From Nitrospira sp. (GTDB lineage Bacteria > Nitrospirota > Nitrospiria > Nitrospirales > Nitrospiraceae), in assembly GCA_037045225.1 (NCBI GenBank), contig JBAOHZ010000009.1:2046001-2110000 (forward strand): a DNA stretch of 64,000 nt. The letters are read 5' to 3'. Position numbers and translations under genes: made by a program. Shown in pieces: positions 23,876 to 33,398 of this stretch. Under the pieces are notes generated by a model. It was not told the origin of the DNA. It made no database searches and was given only the letters and a program-made list of their open reading frames with translations. How positions within the stretch are numbered: position 1 is the first letter of the stretch; each line of letters begins with the position of its first letter.

Positions 23876-25879
23876 TCAGCGTGATAAATACCCGTTTGAA
23901 CCGCTCCCGGTCCAAATTAAAAGAATGAGGTGCGCGAGAATAAAGAGGCCGGCCACAATAATGGCCGCATACTGGTGCACCATGCCGGTCTGAAGTCGTC
24001 GCCACGAGCGGGCCAGGAGGTGGTTCGCATAGCCGATGATGTTCAAGCCGGCGTAGACCACATATTTTTCCGTCCAGGTGATGGCCGCTGAACTCGCGTC
24101 CGTTCCTCGATCAATGGATCGAACGACCCCATCGATAATGGTTCGGTCAAACCAATCGCAGAATCTCCCGATCTGTTTGGTGGGTTCCACAAACAGGCGG
24201 TCATACAGTTCATCGACAAAGTATTTGTTGAGCAACGTCGTATAGACGCCGGGCAACCGTGCGGCCAGCGCATCTGCGGCGGTCGACGGGCCGCTATAAA
24301 AATAATGTGCCAGCCCCCAGCCCAAGAGTGCGATCGCGGTGGCCGTTCCCATCAGCCCGAGCATCAGCGCAGGTGGGGTGGCATGTTCCTCTCCTGCTAC
24401 GCCTGCCACTGAGTGCAGGAAGTGGTGGAACCAGCCGTTTTCTGGCGGAACACCGGGGAAACCACCGATGACGGAGAGCGTGGCCAACACGACAAGGGGC
24501 GCGATCATCACCATGGGAGATTCGTGGACATGTTCGGCGGTGTGATGATCCAGGCGCGACGCTCCGTAGAACGTGAGATAGGTCAGGCGGAACATATAGA
24601 ACGAGGTCATGAATGCGCCGACCGCCGCCATACCGTAGAGCAGATAATGGTGGTGGACGAAGGCATGTCCCATAATCTCGTCCTTACTCCAGAAGCCGGC
24701 TAAGGGCGGAATACCGGCGATCGCGAGGGTGCCGATCAGAAAGAGTGCGTGAGTCCAAGGAATTTTCGATTTCAGTGCGCCCATCTTCCGGATATCTTGC
24801 TCACCGGACAGCGCATGGATGACGGACCCCGCGGATAAGAAGAGGAGTGCCTTGAAAAACGCATGGGTCATGAGATGGAAGACCGCGGCGGTGTATGCGC
24901 CCAGACCACAACCGAGGAACATATATCCAAGCTGGCTGACCGTGGAATAGGCCAAGACTCGCTTGATGTCGGTCTGGACGAGGCCGATCGTGGCAGCGAA
25001 GAGCGCGGTCAGTCCGCCGATCCAGGCCACGGTTGTCATGGCGGTGGGTGATAGGTCAAAAATCGCATGATTACGAACGATCATATACACGCCGGCCGTG
25101 ACCATGGTCGCCGCATGGATCAGGGCGCTGACCGGGGTCGGTCCTTCCATCGCATCGGGCAGCCACGTATAGAGCGGGAGTTGCGCGGATTTTCCGACGG
25201 CGCCGACCAAAAGACAGAGTGCGATCGCGGTGGCCATGTCAGGCGAGAGTTGCCCAACATTCTGCATGACCTGGGTATAGTCGAGGGTTTTGAAGTTGAC
25301 AAAGATCAGGAAGATCGCCAACAGAAATCCAGCGTCTCCGATTCGGTTCACCACGAACGCCTTGGTGGCGGCCTTGGCGGCGGAGACCTTGTCGTAGTAG
25401 TAGCCGATCAGGAGATAGGAACAGAGGCCGACGCCTTCCCAGCCGATGAACAGGACGACATAGTTGTTGCCCATCACCAGCAGCAGCATCGAAACCATAA
25501 AGAGATTCATGTAGACGAAGAATCGGGTGAAACCGGATTCTCCGTGCATGTATCCCACCGAGTAGACGTGAATCAGGAAGCCGACGCCCGTAATGACCAG
25601 GAGCATGATGCAGGTCAGGGGATCGATCAAATAGGCAAGATTGATCGTGAGATCGCCGCCGAAGATCCATTTATAAACGACCACTTCACGAGCCGCCCCC
25701 GTTCGAAGGGTTTCCGTGAAGACGGCCAGCACACAGAGAAAGGACATCAGGACCGATCCCCAGGCGAAGCGGTGAGCTAGGTCATGGGAATAGCGGTGCC
25801 CGAAGAGCCCGTTCACAATGACGGCCATCAGCGGGAACAGGGGAATCAGTTTGACGATCAGATCAATAGAGTCGGACAC
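23876..25879 (-). CDS. nuoL: NADH-quinone oxidoreductase subunit L with lengthened lateral helix
   Basis: A 667-residue membrane subunit, longer than the usual 610-650. Channel motifs are present: GWEGVGLCSYLLIGYYY, LPLYTWLPDAMEGPTPVSALIHAATMVTAGVY and IKRVLAYSTVSQLGYM. In the C-terminal lateral helix, between IIDG and RRLQTG (coordinates about 24005-24135), there are 42 residues where canonical proteins I recall have about 16-19. An insertion of roughly 25 residues is what a fourth antiporter subunit would require. The start is GTG at 25879, one base after nuoK. Confidence 0.95.
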   Translation of the reverse strand: MSDSIDLIVKLIPLFPLMAVIVNGLFGHRYSHDLAHRFAWGSVLMSFLCVLAVFTETLRTGAAREVVVYKWIFGGDLTINLAYLIDPLTCIMLLVITGVGFLIHVYSVGYMHGESGFTRFFVYMNLFMVSMLLLVMGNNYVVLFIGWEGVGLCSYLLIGYYYDKVSAAKAATKAFVVNRIGDAGFLLAIFLIFVNFKTLDYTQVMQNVGQLSPDMATAIALCLLVGAVGKSAQLPLYTWLPDAMEGPTPVSALIHAATMVTAGVYMIVRNHAIFDLSPTAMTTVAWIGGLTALFAATIGLVQTDIKRVLAYSTVSQLGYMFLGCGLGAYTAAVFHLMTHAFFKALLFLSAGSVIHALSGEQDIRKMGALKSKIPWTHALFLIGTLAIAGIPPLAGFWSKDEIMGHAFVHHHYLLYGMAAVGAFMTSFYMFRLTYLTFYGASRLDHHTAEHVHESPMVMIAPLVVLATLSVIGGFPGVPPENGWFHHFLHSVAGVAGEEHATPPALMLGLMGTATAIALLGWGLAHYFYSGPSTAADALAARLPGVYTTLLNKYFVDELYDRLFVEPTKQIGRFCDWFDRTIIDGVVRSIDRGTDASSAAITWTEKYVVYAGLNIIGYANHLLARSWRRLQTGMVHQYAAIIVAGLFILAHLILLIWTGSGSNGYLSR

Positions 25880-25880
25880 G

Positions 25881-26183
25881 TTACCACTTTAATAAATTCA
25901 TTTCGTCGACGTTGGTTGAAATCTTGCCGCGGAACACCACAATAATGATGGCGAGTCCGATGGCTGCTTCTCCCGCTGCAATGGCGATGATGAAGAGCGC
26001 CACGATTTGGCCCTGCATCGACTCCAGATAATGGGAAAAGGCGACCAGATTGATGGTGGCCGCATTCAACATGATTTCGACCGACATCAGCACAATAATA
26101 AAATTGCGACGGATCAAGACGCCGAGCAATCCCGTGGCAAATAACACCGCACTAACAGCTACATAGGCGGACAACGGAATCAT
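25881..26183 (-). CDS. nuoK: NADH-quinone oxidoreductase subunit K
   Basis: A 100-residue, three-span subunit with the conserved Glu-bearing helices (VLMSVEIMLNAATINLVAF, then IIAIAAGEAAIGLAI), which take part in the proton path next to NuoJ. Size is typical. The ATG overlaps the nuoJ stop by four bases. Confidence 0.95.
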   Translation of the reverse strand: MIPLSAYVAVSAVLFATGLLGVLIRRNFIIVLMSVEIMLNAATINLVAFSHYLESMQGQIVALFIIAIAAGEAAIGLAIIIVVFRGKISTNVDEMNLLKW

Positions 26184-26704
26184 GTGTCACGCCTCGTTTC
26201 AATGGACTTGGGGGTTTTCGCGAGGACGATCGCCCCGACGATGGCCCCGGTCAGGAACACGCCGATGATTTCGAATTGCAGCAAGTAGTCGCTGAACATT
26301 TTAATGCCGATGGCATGGGCATCCCCATTCATGAGAATCGCCGCCGTTGAGGCATCGCCCTTGGCCCCGTTGAAGGGTGACCCCACCAGCAGGAATAAGA
26401 GATAGGCCAGACCGATGGCTGCCGGCGCGAGGAGGTAGGGGGCCTTTGCGTGGAAATAGCGGTCGTCGGTCTTGAGGTTCAGCAACATCAGGACAAACAA
26501 ATACAGGACCAAAATGGCACCGGCATAGACGATCACTTGGACCGCCCACAAAAATTCCGCGTTCAGCATGACGAACAGGCCTGAGACGTGAAGGAGCAGG
26601 GCCAGGAGCGCCAGACCGCATTGCACGGGATTCTTCAGTGCGACGGTGAGAATGCCGGCGACAATACTGACCACTGCGAAATACGCGAAAAACACGAAGG
26701 CCAT
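26180..26704 (-). CDS. nuoJ: NADH-quinone oxidoreductase subunit J
   Basis: A 174-residue membrane protein with five predicted spans. The conserved segment AEFLWAVQVIVYAGAILVLYLFVLMLL is present, including the pi-bulge helix residues important for coupling. It is in operon order between nuoI and nuoK, with an ATGA overlap into nuoK. Confidence 0.95.
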   Translation of the reverse strand: MAFVFFAYFAVVSIVAGILTVALKNPVQCGLALLALLLHVSGLFVMLNAEFLWAVQVIVYAGAILVLYLFVLMLLNLKTDDRYFHAKAPYLLAPAAIGLAYLLFLLVGSPFNGAKGDASTAAILMNGDAHAIGIKMFSDYLLQFEIIGVFLTGAIVGAIVLAKTPKSIETRRDT

Positions 26705-26714
26705 AACGATACGT

Positions 26715-27302
26715 TCAGCTTAAATGTTTGGGTTGTGTCTGTGTGGGTTTGAGAACCGACTGCGGAAAGTAATAACGATACTCCCGGCTCTCGTCCGAAT
26801 TTTTTTCTTGGTTATGGGTGTACAGATATTTCTTGGCGTCTTCGAGATGGCGTTCACCGATCTCGTAGAGTCGCTTTTTGTCGAAGAGGAGGGTGCGCTT
26901 GTCGTGGGTGGAGTATTCGTACATCTTGGTCATCGCCAACGCGTTGACGGGGCATGCCTCGACGCAGTATCCGCAAAACACGCACTTGGTGATGTCGATA
27001 TAGAATTCGCTGGCATACCGTTGCAAGGGACGTTCAGGGTCTTCCTGGCTGATGACTTTGATGCAGCGGGACGGACAGGCTGCTTCGCAGAGGTCGCACC
27101 CTACACAACGGTCCCGCCCGTCCGCGTAACGAAGCAATCCTAATGCGCCGCGGTGGCCATCGGGGATCGTGCGTTGTTCGCGCGGGTATTGGAAGGTGAT
27201 GGGGCGATGAAACATGTGCTTGAAAGTCACCTTCATGGCGTCCCAAATTTCATAGAACAACGCCGCCTGCAAAACTTTTTTGGTCAAGGCCCCGACACTC
27301 AT
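26715..27302 (-). CDS. nuoI: NADH-quinone oxidoreductase subunit I
   Basis: A 195-residue peripheral-arm ferredoxin subunit carrying two [4Fe-4S] clusters: CVGCDLCEAACPSRC and CVFCGYCVEACPVNAL. The ATG at 27302 has AGAGGTGG upstream and is preferred; a TTG/ATG pair at 27326/27323 is open in frame. It lies 44 bases after nuoG, where nuoH would normally stand between the two. Confidence 0.94.
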   Translation of the reverse strand: MSVGALTKKVLQAALFYEIWDAMKVTFKHMFHRPITFQYPREQRTIPDGHRGALGLLRYADGRDRCVGCDLCEAACPSRCIKVISQEDPERPLQRYASEFYIDITKCVFCGYCVEACPVNALAMTKMYEYSTHDKRTLLFDKKRLYEIGERHLEDAKKYLYTHNQEKNSDESREYRYYFPQSVLKPTQTQPKHLS

Positions 27303-27346
27303 TCCCACCACCTCTAACGACATCAAAAAGACGGACGAGCTTACTC

Positions 27347-30055
27347 TTACGCACCAACCTTTTCAATCTTTACACGCGTGGATTTGAAGTAGGGGACTCC
27401 CGTTACAGTATCGACTTCCACGGTCATCAGGTCTTTCACGGCCGGCTCGTTAAAATGCTCGGGGAAGAAGCACGATCCAGCCTGGATATCGGGGTCCGCT
27501 TTGACGCCGGCTTGCACGGAGCCCTGCTGAGACGTGAGGCGGATGGTGGATTGGTTGTTCAGGCCAAGCCGCTCCACATCGGCTGGATGCATTCGGATAC
27601 GCCCATCGTTCGGTTCGATATTGATGAGCCCAGAGGCCTGCGTGGACATTTTTCCTGAATGATACAGTACTTGTCCGGTCCGCAAGATAAAGGGACCTGC
27701 GTTGTCGTGCGACGATGGATGTCCGTGCTGACTTCGATAGCGACTCGCTACTTCGGCAGCATAGCCATCCGACAGATAGGCGTCGGCTGAAGGGGAGATG
27801 CGTCGGGGCTGACCGAGATTGTAGTACCCCGGTAGCAGCTTCATGATTTCATTCTGCACGTCTTGCGGTGATTCGTAGGTCCAGTCGTATCCCAACCCGT
27901 TAGCCAGCGAAGTCATGATATGCCAATCAGGCAGGCTTTCCCCGACCTGATCCACGGCCTGCCGCACGCGCAAGACTTTTCCTTCCAGACTGGTGAAGGT
28001 GCCGTCCTTTTCCGCGTAGGTGGCGGCTGGGAGGACGACATGCGCCATCCGGCCTGTTTCCGTCAGGAAGGGATCTTGAACGATCAGCAGTTGGAGTTTT
28101 TCGAGCGCCCCCTTCACATCCATGGAGGCCGGCAAGGTCGCCAACGGATTCTCTCCGATGACATACAGTGCTTTAATCTGGCCGCTTTGAATACGAGCGA
28201 GAATCTCTAGGAAATGAGCCCCGCTTCCGCTGGCAGGAAGGGTCACATCCCAGGCTTTCCCAAAGCGTTCCCTTGCGCTGGGATCATCAAAGCGTGCCTG
28301 TCCAGGGAGGAACTCCGGTGCGACGCCCATATCTACTGCGCCCTGTTCATTGATTTCTTCTGTGACTGTGGTGACGCCGCTCCCGGGTTGGCCTAACTTG
28401 CCGGTCACCCAGGCGAGATCAATCAGCTTGAGAACATTCTGGTAGCCATTCGGTTGCCGGACGATGCCTTCGGCGCACAGCGCAATGGCCCGCGGGGCCT
28501 CTGCGAAGATCGCCGCGACTTCACGGATCTGTGCGGCGGCAATGCCGGTTTGTGCGGAGACCTGATCCATGGAGACGTGTGCCATGGCTTGCTTCAGGGC
28601 CGCATATGCCTGCGGGTGCTGTGTGGTGCTGGCCTCATCGATGAGATCCTGCTCGATCACGGATTTCACCAGCCCGTCGATTAAGAACGATTCGCTGCCT
28701 GGTTTGACCAGGAGGGGATGCGAGGCCAGTTGCGCGATATTGGTATTGGCCGAGTCGACGACAATGACCTGCGAATGATACACACGGATAGCTTCCTTGA
28801 TGCGGACAGCCGTCAGCGGGTTGGTTTCCGTGATATTTGAGCCGATGACCAAGATAGCTTTGGCTTTGGTCAAATCTTCCCAGTCGTTGAGCGGACGGCC
28901 GACGCCGACCGCATGGCGAACGGCATGCACATAATTCATGTGGCCGTAGCGGGCACTGCTGTCGATCTGGTTGGTCCTGAGCCCGGCGCGCATGAGTTTT
29001 TGGAACAAATACAATTCTTCGTTCGTGCAACGCGCGGTAATCAGTCCGGCGATCGATTCCGGTCCGTGCTTCCGATGAATGTCGGACAACCGGTCGATCA
29101 CCGTCTGCATGGCGTCGAGCCACGGTGCTTCCGTCAGCGTTTCGCCTGTGCGGACGAGGGGCTGCCGAAGTCGTTGCGCACTGTCGATGTACTGAAATCC
29201 AAACCGGCCGCGGACGCAAAGCCCCCCGTGTCCCTTGGCGGTTTCCGTCCGGTCGCCCCACTTATTTTTCCAGGAGAGCGGCGAAGTCACACGGACGACT
29301 TCGGTGTCCTTGGTTTCGAGATGCATCTGGCAGCCGTCGCCACAATAGTTGCATGTGGTCGTGGTTTTCTTCATCTGCCAAGGTTTGTAGAGATACTTGG
29401 AATATTTGTTCGTGATGGCGCCGACGGGGCACACCGCCAGGCAATCCCCGCAGAATTCACAGGCAAGGGGTTGGTCCCCTTTCGCCACGACCTGGTTGAA
29501 TCCGCCCTTCTTCATGAACTGAAGCGCGTCGATCATCAGGACGTCTTTGCAGACGTTGATGCATTCGGCGCAGGCGATACAGCGATTCATGTTGAAGTCG
29601 AGGACGAGGCTGCGCGTGTCTTCGGGAATGAATTTTTGCTTCGCATTGGCGAGATTGGTCACACCATGCTGGAAGGCCATGTCCTGGAGTTCGCAATGGC
29701 CGTCTGCGTCGCAGACTGGGCAGTCTAGCGGGTGAACCGAGAGATGTTTTTCGACGGCTTTTTTTCGTGCCGCGAAGAGGTCATCGCCGTCTGTGCGGAT
29801 CACCATGCCGGCTGCTGCCTTGGCAGTGCAGGAGCGGACCGGGGCTTTCTTGCCTTCCTGCATGACCAGGCACATCCCGCAGGATCCGAATGGATCAAAG
29901 GTATAGTGATAACACATAGCAGGAATAATCTTGCCTGTGCTGGCAATGACATCGTACAGCGAAACGCCGTCTTTGGCCGATACCGTCCGTCCGTCGATCG
30001 ACAATTCGATCGTGGCCGCTTCGACGTCTGGATTGGTAGCTGGTTTCAAACCCAT
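27347..30055 (-). CDS. nuoG: NADH-quinone oxidoreductase subunit G (molybdopterin-oxidoreductase-like)
   Basis: A 902-residue iron-sulfur subunit. The N-terminal [2Fe-2S] region shows CYHYTFDPFGSCGMCLV and a later Cys (RSCTAK). His/Cys cluster ligands follow in HPLDCPVCDADGHCELQD, two [4Fe-4S] motifs in CIACAECINVC and CEFCGDCLAVCPVGA, then a further CNYCGDGCQMHL at the front of the molybdopterin-like domain. The remaining part resembles formate dehydrogenase alpha. With nuoE and nuoF absent here, this subunit may be the entry point for electrons from ferredoxin or another partner. Confidence 0.93.
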   Translation of the reverse strand: MGLKPATNPDVEAATIELSIDGRTVSAKDGVSLYDVIASTGKIIPAMCYHYTFDPFGSCGMCLVMQEGKKAPVRSCTAKAAAGMVIRTDGDDLFAARKKAVEKHLSVHPLDCPVCDADGHCELQDMAFQHGVTNLANAKQKFIPEDTRSLVLDFNMNRCIACAECINVCKDVLMIDALQFMKKGGFNQVVAKGDQPLACEFCGDCLAVCPVGAITNKYSKYLYKPWQMKKTTTTCNYCGDGCQMHLETKDTEVVRVTSPLSWKNKWGDRTETAKGHGGLCVRGRFGFQYIDSAQRLRQPLVRTGETLTEAPWLDAMQTVIDRLSDIHRKHGPESIAGLITARCTNEELYLFQKLMRAGLRTNQIDSSARYGHMNYVHAVRHAVGVGRPLNDWEDLTKAKAILVIGSNITETNPLTAVRIKEAIRVYHSQVIVVDSANTNIAQLASHPLLVKPGSESFLIDGLVKSVIEQDLIDEASTTQHPQAYAALKQAMAHVSMDQVSAQTGIAAAQIREVAAIFAEAPRAIALCAEGIVRQPNGYQNVLKLIDLAWVTGKLGQPGSGVTTVTEEINEQGAVDMGVAPEFLPGQARFDDPSARERFGKAWDVTLPASGSGAHFLEILARIQSGQIKALYVIGENPLATLPASMDVKGALEKLQLLIVQDPFLTETGRMAHVVLPAATYAEKDGTFTSLEGKVLRVRQAVDQVGESLPDWHIMTSLANGLGYDWTYESPQDVQNEIMKLLPGYYNLGQPRRISPSADAYLSDGYAAEVASRYRSQHGHPSSHDNAGPFILRTGQVLYHSGKMSTQASGLINIEPNDGRIRMHPADVERLGLNNQSTIRLTSQQGSVQAGVKADPDIQAGSCFFPEHFNEPAVKDLMTVEVDTVTGVPYFKSTRVKIEKVGA

Positions 30056-30135
30056 GAAGTTACCTCAAGTCAAAAGTGATGGGGCGAACGAATGACTCAG
30101 CGCCGCTCACTTTCTCCTTCGTGCTGTATCGGTCT

Positions 30136-31383
30136 TCATCGATCGCATTCTCCCATGACGATATCGTAGGTGCCGAAGATCGTCACGGCGTCCGCGATCA
30201 TGTAGCCTTTCGACATATGATCGAATGCGCCCATATGGATAAACGACGGGGCGCGAATTTTCAGTCGGTACGGCTTCCCGCCGCCCGTGCTGACGATGTA
30301 GAAACCCAATTCGCCTTTATGCGCTTCCGTCCCGCAGTAGATTTCTCCGGGGGGTGCGTTAAACCCTTGCGAGAAGAGCTTGAACTGCTGAATCATGGAT
30401 TCCAGGTTGGTGAACACACGTTCCTTCGGAGGAAGAGTCACGCTGGGCACGTCCGCCATGATCGGCCCGTCCTGGATCTGCTCAAGGCACTGGCGAATGA
30501 TCTTGACGCTTTCGTAGAGCTCTTGCACACGAATCCAGTACCGGTCATAGGTGTCCCCATTCTTGCCGACCGGGACACTGAACTCACATTTGGGATAGGC
30601 GGAGTAGGGTTCGTATTTGCGAAGATCGTAATCAACGCCTGAACCGCGCAACGTCGGTCCGCTCAAGCCAAAGCTCAGCGCATCTTCGGCCGAAATCACA
30701 GCCACACCCTTGGTGCGCGCGAGCCAGATGCGGTTTGTTTCCAAAAAGATCACATATTCGTCGATCTTCGGCGGGAAGTAGTCGAGGAATTGTTTGAGTT
30801 TGGCAAACAAGGACGGCGTGAAATCGCGCTCCACGCCGCCGATACGGTACCAGCTTGTCGTGAGGCGAGCGCCGCACAGCTCATCAAACCAATCGAGTAG
30901 AATTTCACGGTCCCGGAAGCAATAGAAGAAGACCGTCATCGCTCCGATGTCGAGGGCCTGCGTACCGAGCCAGAACTGGTGGCCGATGATGCGCTGGATT
31001 TCCGCAACGATCGTCCGCAGGTACTCGGCGCGATCGGGCACGGTAATGTTCATCAGCTTTTCGACGGCGCGGCAGTACGCGAAGTTGTTGTACATCGCGC
31101 ACACGTAATCAAGGCGGTCAGTGTGCGGAATGAACTGATGATACGTGCCCTCTTCGGCCAGTTTTTCCACGCCGCGGTGAAGAAATCCCATCACAGGGGT
31201 CGATTTGACCAACCGTTCGCCTTCCAGCTCGAGGATGACCTTCAACACGCCATGCGTGCTGGGATGCTGTGGCCCCATGTTGAGGAGCAGCTCTTCCGTT
31301 CGCAGTGTCGGAAGCGTGGCGTCTTCCGGATGCTCTGGATCGACTTTATAGACCGTCGTTCGTTGATCTTCGAACTGTGACAT
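30136..31383 (-). CDS. nuoD: NADH-quinone oxidoreductase subunit D
   Basis: A 415-residue 49-kDa-type subunit that forms the quinone site with NuoB. Conserved LLNMGPQHPSTHGVLKVILELEGE and GFLHRGVEKL are at the N-terminus, and the family-typical ending VTIFGTYDIVMGECDR is intact. It is a separate gene, not fused to nuoC. The ATG at 31383 follows nuoC by 28 bases. Confidence 0.96.
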   Translation of the reverse strand: MSQFEDQRTTVYKVDPEHPEDATLPTLRTEELLLNMGPQHPSTHGVLKVILELEGERLVKSTPVMGFLHRGVEKLAEEGTYHQFIPHTDRLDYVCAMYNNFAYCRAVEKLMNITVPDRAEYLRTIVAEIQRIIGHQFWLGTQALDIGAMTVFFYCFRDREILLDWFDELCGARLTTSWYRIGGVERDFTPSLFAKLKQFLDYFPPKIDEYVIFLETNRIWLARTKGVAVISAEDALSFGLSGPTLRGSGVDYDLRKYEPYSAYPKCEFSVPVGKNGDTYDRYWIRVQELYESVKIIRQCLEQIQDGPIMADVPSVTLPPKERVFTNLESMIQQFKLFSQGFNAPPGEIYCGTEAHKGELGFYIVSTGGGKPYRLKIRAPSFIHMGAFDHMSKGYMIADAVTIFGTYDIVMGECDR

Positions 31384-31411
31384 GATGGTTCAGTGGTCCA
31401 ACATCGCCGCC

Positions 31412-31909
31412 CTACCGGGCCGGCTCATCCAAAAACTCAAACGTATCGCGCCATCCTTTCCCGCGGAGCGGGAAATCTTTGCGTAAGGGGTAGCCTTCTT
31501 CATACTCGTCGGGCATCAAAATGCGGCGAAGGTCGGGATGGTTCCGAAACCGGATACCCATCATGTCGTACACTTCGCGTTCCATGAAATCGGCCCCCTT
31601 CCAGATGTCGGTCAGGGAATCCACGATGCAATCCGACTCGGGAACCCGCGTTTTCAGTCTGATACGCTGCCGGGTACGAATCGAGTAGACCTCATAGACC
31701 ACTTCGAAACGTTCTTCGTCATCCGGCCAATCGACTGAACTCACATGGACGATGTAGTCAAACCTCATGGACGGGTCGTCCCGCAAGAACTTGCCGATGT
31801 CATGCAAGGCCTCACGTTTGACGGTGACGGCAACATCCCCGCGCCACTCCACCACCTTGGTGCAGGCACCCGGAAAGGTGTCTTCGATGCGTTTGGCCAG
31901 TTGACTCAT
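31412..31909 (-). CDS. nuoC: NADH-quinone oxidoreductase subunit C
   Basis: A 165-residue 30-kDa-type subunit with the signature ERE-VYDMMGIRFRNHPDLRRILMPDEYEEGYPLRKDFP split across residues 110-150. It binds NuoD in the peripheral arm. It is in operon order between nuoB and nuoD. Confidence 0.95.
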   Translation of the reverse strand: MSQLAKRIEDTFPGACTKVVEWRGDVAVTVKREALHDIGKFLRDDPSMRFDYIVHVSSVDWPDDEERFEVVYEVYSIRTRQRIRLKTRVPESDCIVDSLTDIWKGADFMEREVYDMMGIRFRNHPDLRRILMPDEYEEGYPLRKDFPLRGKGWRDTFEFLDEPAR

Positions 31910-31927
31910 GCGGTTCGTTTCCGTCCG

Positions 31928-32455
31928 TCAGACCTTCAGTGCGTCTTTCACTTCTTTCGGCTGCGTGAGGAAGACACGCTTTTGCATGATGCGCTCTTGC
32001 AGTTTCAGAATGCCATCGAATAAGGCCTCCGGAGTCGGGGGGCAGCCGGGCACATAAATATCGACGGGCACAAAGCGATCTACTCCCTGCACGACGCTGT
32101 AGCTGTCATAAATGTTGCCTGACGTCGCGCAGGACCCCATGGCGATCACGTACTTCGGTTCTGGCATCTGGTCATAAATCTTGCGAATAACCGGCGCCAT
32201 GCGTCGGCAGACGGTTCCAGCCACGATCATGAGGTCGGACTGACGGGGAGAGGCCCGAAACACTCCGGCACCATATCGATCCATGTCGTAACGGGACGAG
32301 ACGGCGGCGATCATTTCAATGGCGCAGCAGGCCAATCCGAAGGTCATTGGCCACAAGGACCCCTTTCGAGCCCAATTCACGGCCTTTTCAACCGTCAAGG
32401 TGATGACATCGGGAGTGCCGTCTTTGTCGTGACCTCCCAGTTGAATTAATCCCAT
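31928..32455 (-). CDS. nuoB: NADH-quinone oxidoreductase subunit B
   Basis: A 175-residue subunit holding cluster N2, the last iron-sulfur centre before quinone. The cysteine motifs GLACCAIEM, GSCATSG and VPGCPPTPEAL are present. Its start overlaps the end of nuoA by ten bases. Confidence 0.96.
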   Translation of the reverse strand: MGLIQLGGHDKDGTPDVITLTVEKAVNWARKGSLWPMTFGLACCAIEMIAAVSSRYDMDRYGAGVFRASPRQSDLMIVAGTVCRRMAPVIRKIYDQMPEPKYVIAMGSCATSGNIYDSYSVVQGVDRFVPVDIYVPGCPPTPEALFDGILKLQERIMQKRVFLTQPKEVKDALKV

Positions 32456-32829
32456 TCCAAAGCTCCTTTTCGCCAGGCATAGGCATAGGCGACGAGGAAA
32501 AGTCCGATGAAGATCAGCATCTCTATCAGCCCAATCAGGCCGATCTTGTTGAACACAATAGCCCAGGGATACAGAAAGATGACTTCGACGTCGAAAATCA
32601 CAAACAACATCGCAAAGATGTAATAACGAACGGGAAACGGCATCCGGGCATCGGAAAACGGTTCAGATCCGCACTCATAAGTGGAGAGTTTTTCCGGTTC
32701 CGGGAACTTCGGTTGGACGAAGTAGCTGATGAGCAAGGTGCCTGCGCCGAACGCCAATGCGACGAACACAAACATCAGGATCGGAAAATATCGGCTTAGG
32801 TACTCTAAGAGGAGCTCGGAACCGGCCAT
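32446..32829 (-). CDS. nuoA: NADH-quinone oxidoreductase subunit A
   Basis: A 127-residue, three-span subunit with the conserved loop LSTYECGSEPFSDARMPFPVRYY and the acidic helix FVIFDVEVIFLYPWAIV. GAGG lies upstream of the ATG at 32829; an in-frame TTG at 32844 is less likely. It is the first gene of the complex I operon. Confidence 0.95.
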   Translation of the reverse strand: MAGSELLLEYLSRYFPILMFVFVALAFGAGTLLISYFVQPKFPEPEKLSTYECGSEPFSDARMPFPVRYYIFAMLFVIFDVEVIFLYPWAIVFNKIGLIGLIEMLIFIGLFLVAYAYAWRKGALEWD

Positions 32830-32882
32830 TGGCTCGAACCTCAACAGGTTTGAGGGCTTATAGGGCTAATTAGGAGGTCGGA

Positions 32883-32912
32883 ATCTTAGCCCCTGCCTAT
32901 TTTTAATAGCAA
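32883..32912 (-). promoter_or_regulatory. Probable promoter of the complex I operon
   Basis: On the minus strand TTGCTA (32912-32907) and TAAGAT (32888-32883) are 18 bp apart, each matching four of six consensus positions. The leader to the nuoA ATG would be about 45-50 bases. Confidence 0.4.
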
Positions 32913-33398
32913 GCGCACAAAGGACCTACGCGTCTAGTCCCGAAAGTCCTAGAATGTGAATACTGTCCAGCAGTTAGGGGTGCGCTAGATTATGCTCAGG
33001 AGCCGGGATCGTTTGTCTTTTTCCTGGGCAGTGTCGAGGTGGCGCCGGTGGACGCAGGGCGATTGGCAGTCCCTGTGTTCATTTTTTCAGCCGGGGTTCT
33101 CAAGGCGCTCGGCGGAGAATCGGCGGTGATATCCCATTCCGACTCCATCGGTGTGGCAGGTTGAACCTTCAATCTGCGGGGCATTTGAGTGTTGATGCGC
33201 CGCTTCTCTGTTCCCACACCATCCCTCAGCTATTGAGCCGCCGTGTTCTCGATACTCGCCGAGTTGTTACCTCGAAGAGAGGCTCACGATAACACCCGCA
33301 TGGACCTGAATCAAACTGTCCCGCTCCCCTCCCGTTTCTTGACAACCCCCTGCTCTTTGCTAAGGTTGCTACAGATAACCCTCCTAGGTGTGATCAAT
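32913..33398. other. Intergenic region between nuoA and the OmpA-family gene
   Basis: This region has no well-supported gene. A 73-codon minus-strand frame at 32996-33217 starts with GTG and has a low-complexity Pro/Thr-rich product without homology signals, so it is not called. A possible -35 TTGACA near 33349 precedes the OmpA gene, but its -10 is weak. Confidence 0.5.

Noticed and set aside
32996..33217. 73-codon minus-strand frame upstream of nuoA
   Set aside because: GTG start, Pro/Thr-rich low-complexity product and no family resemblance; better treated as non-coding.
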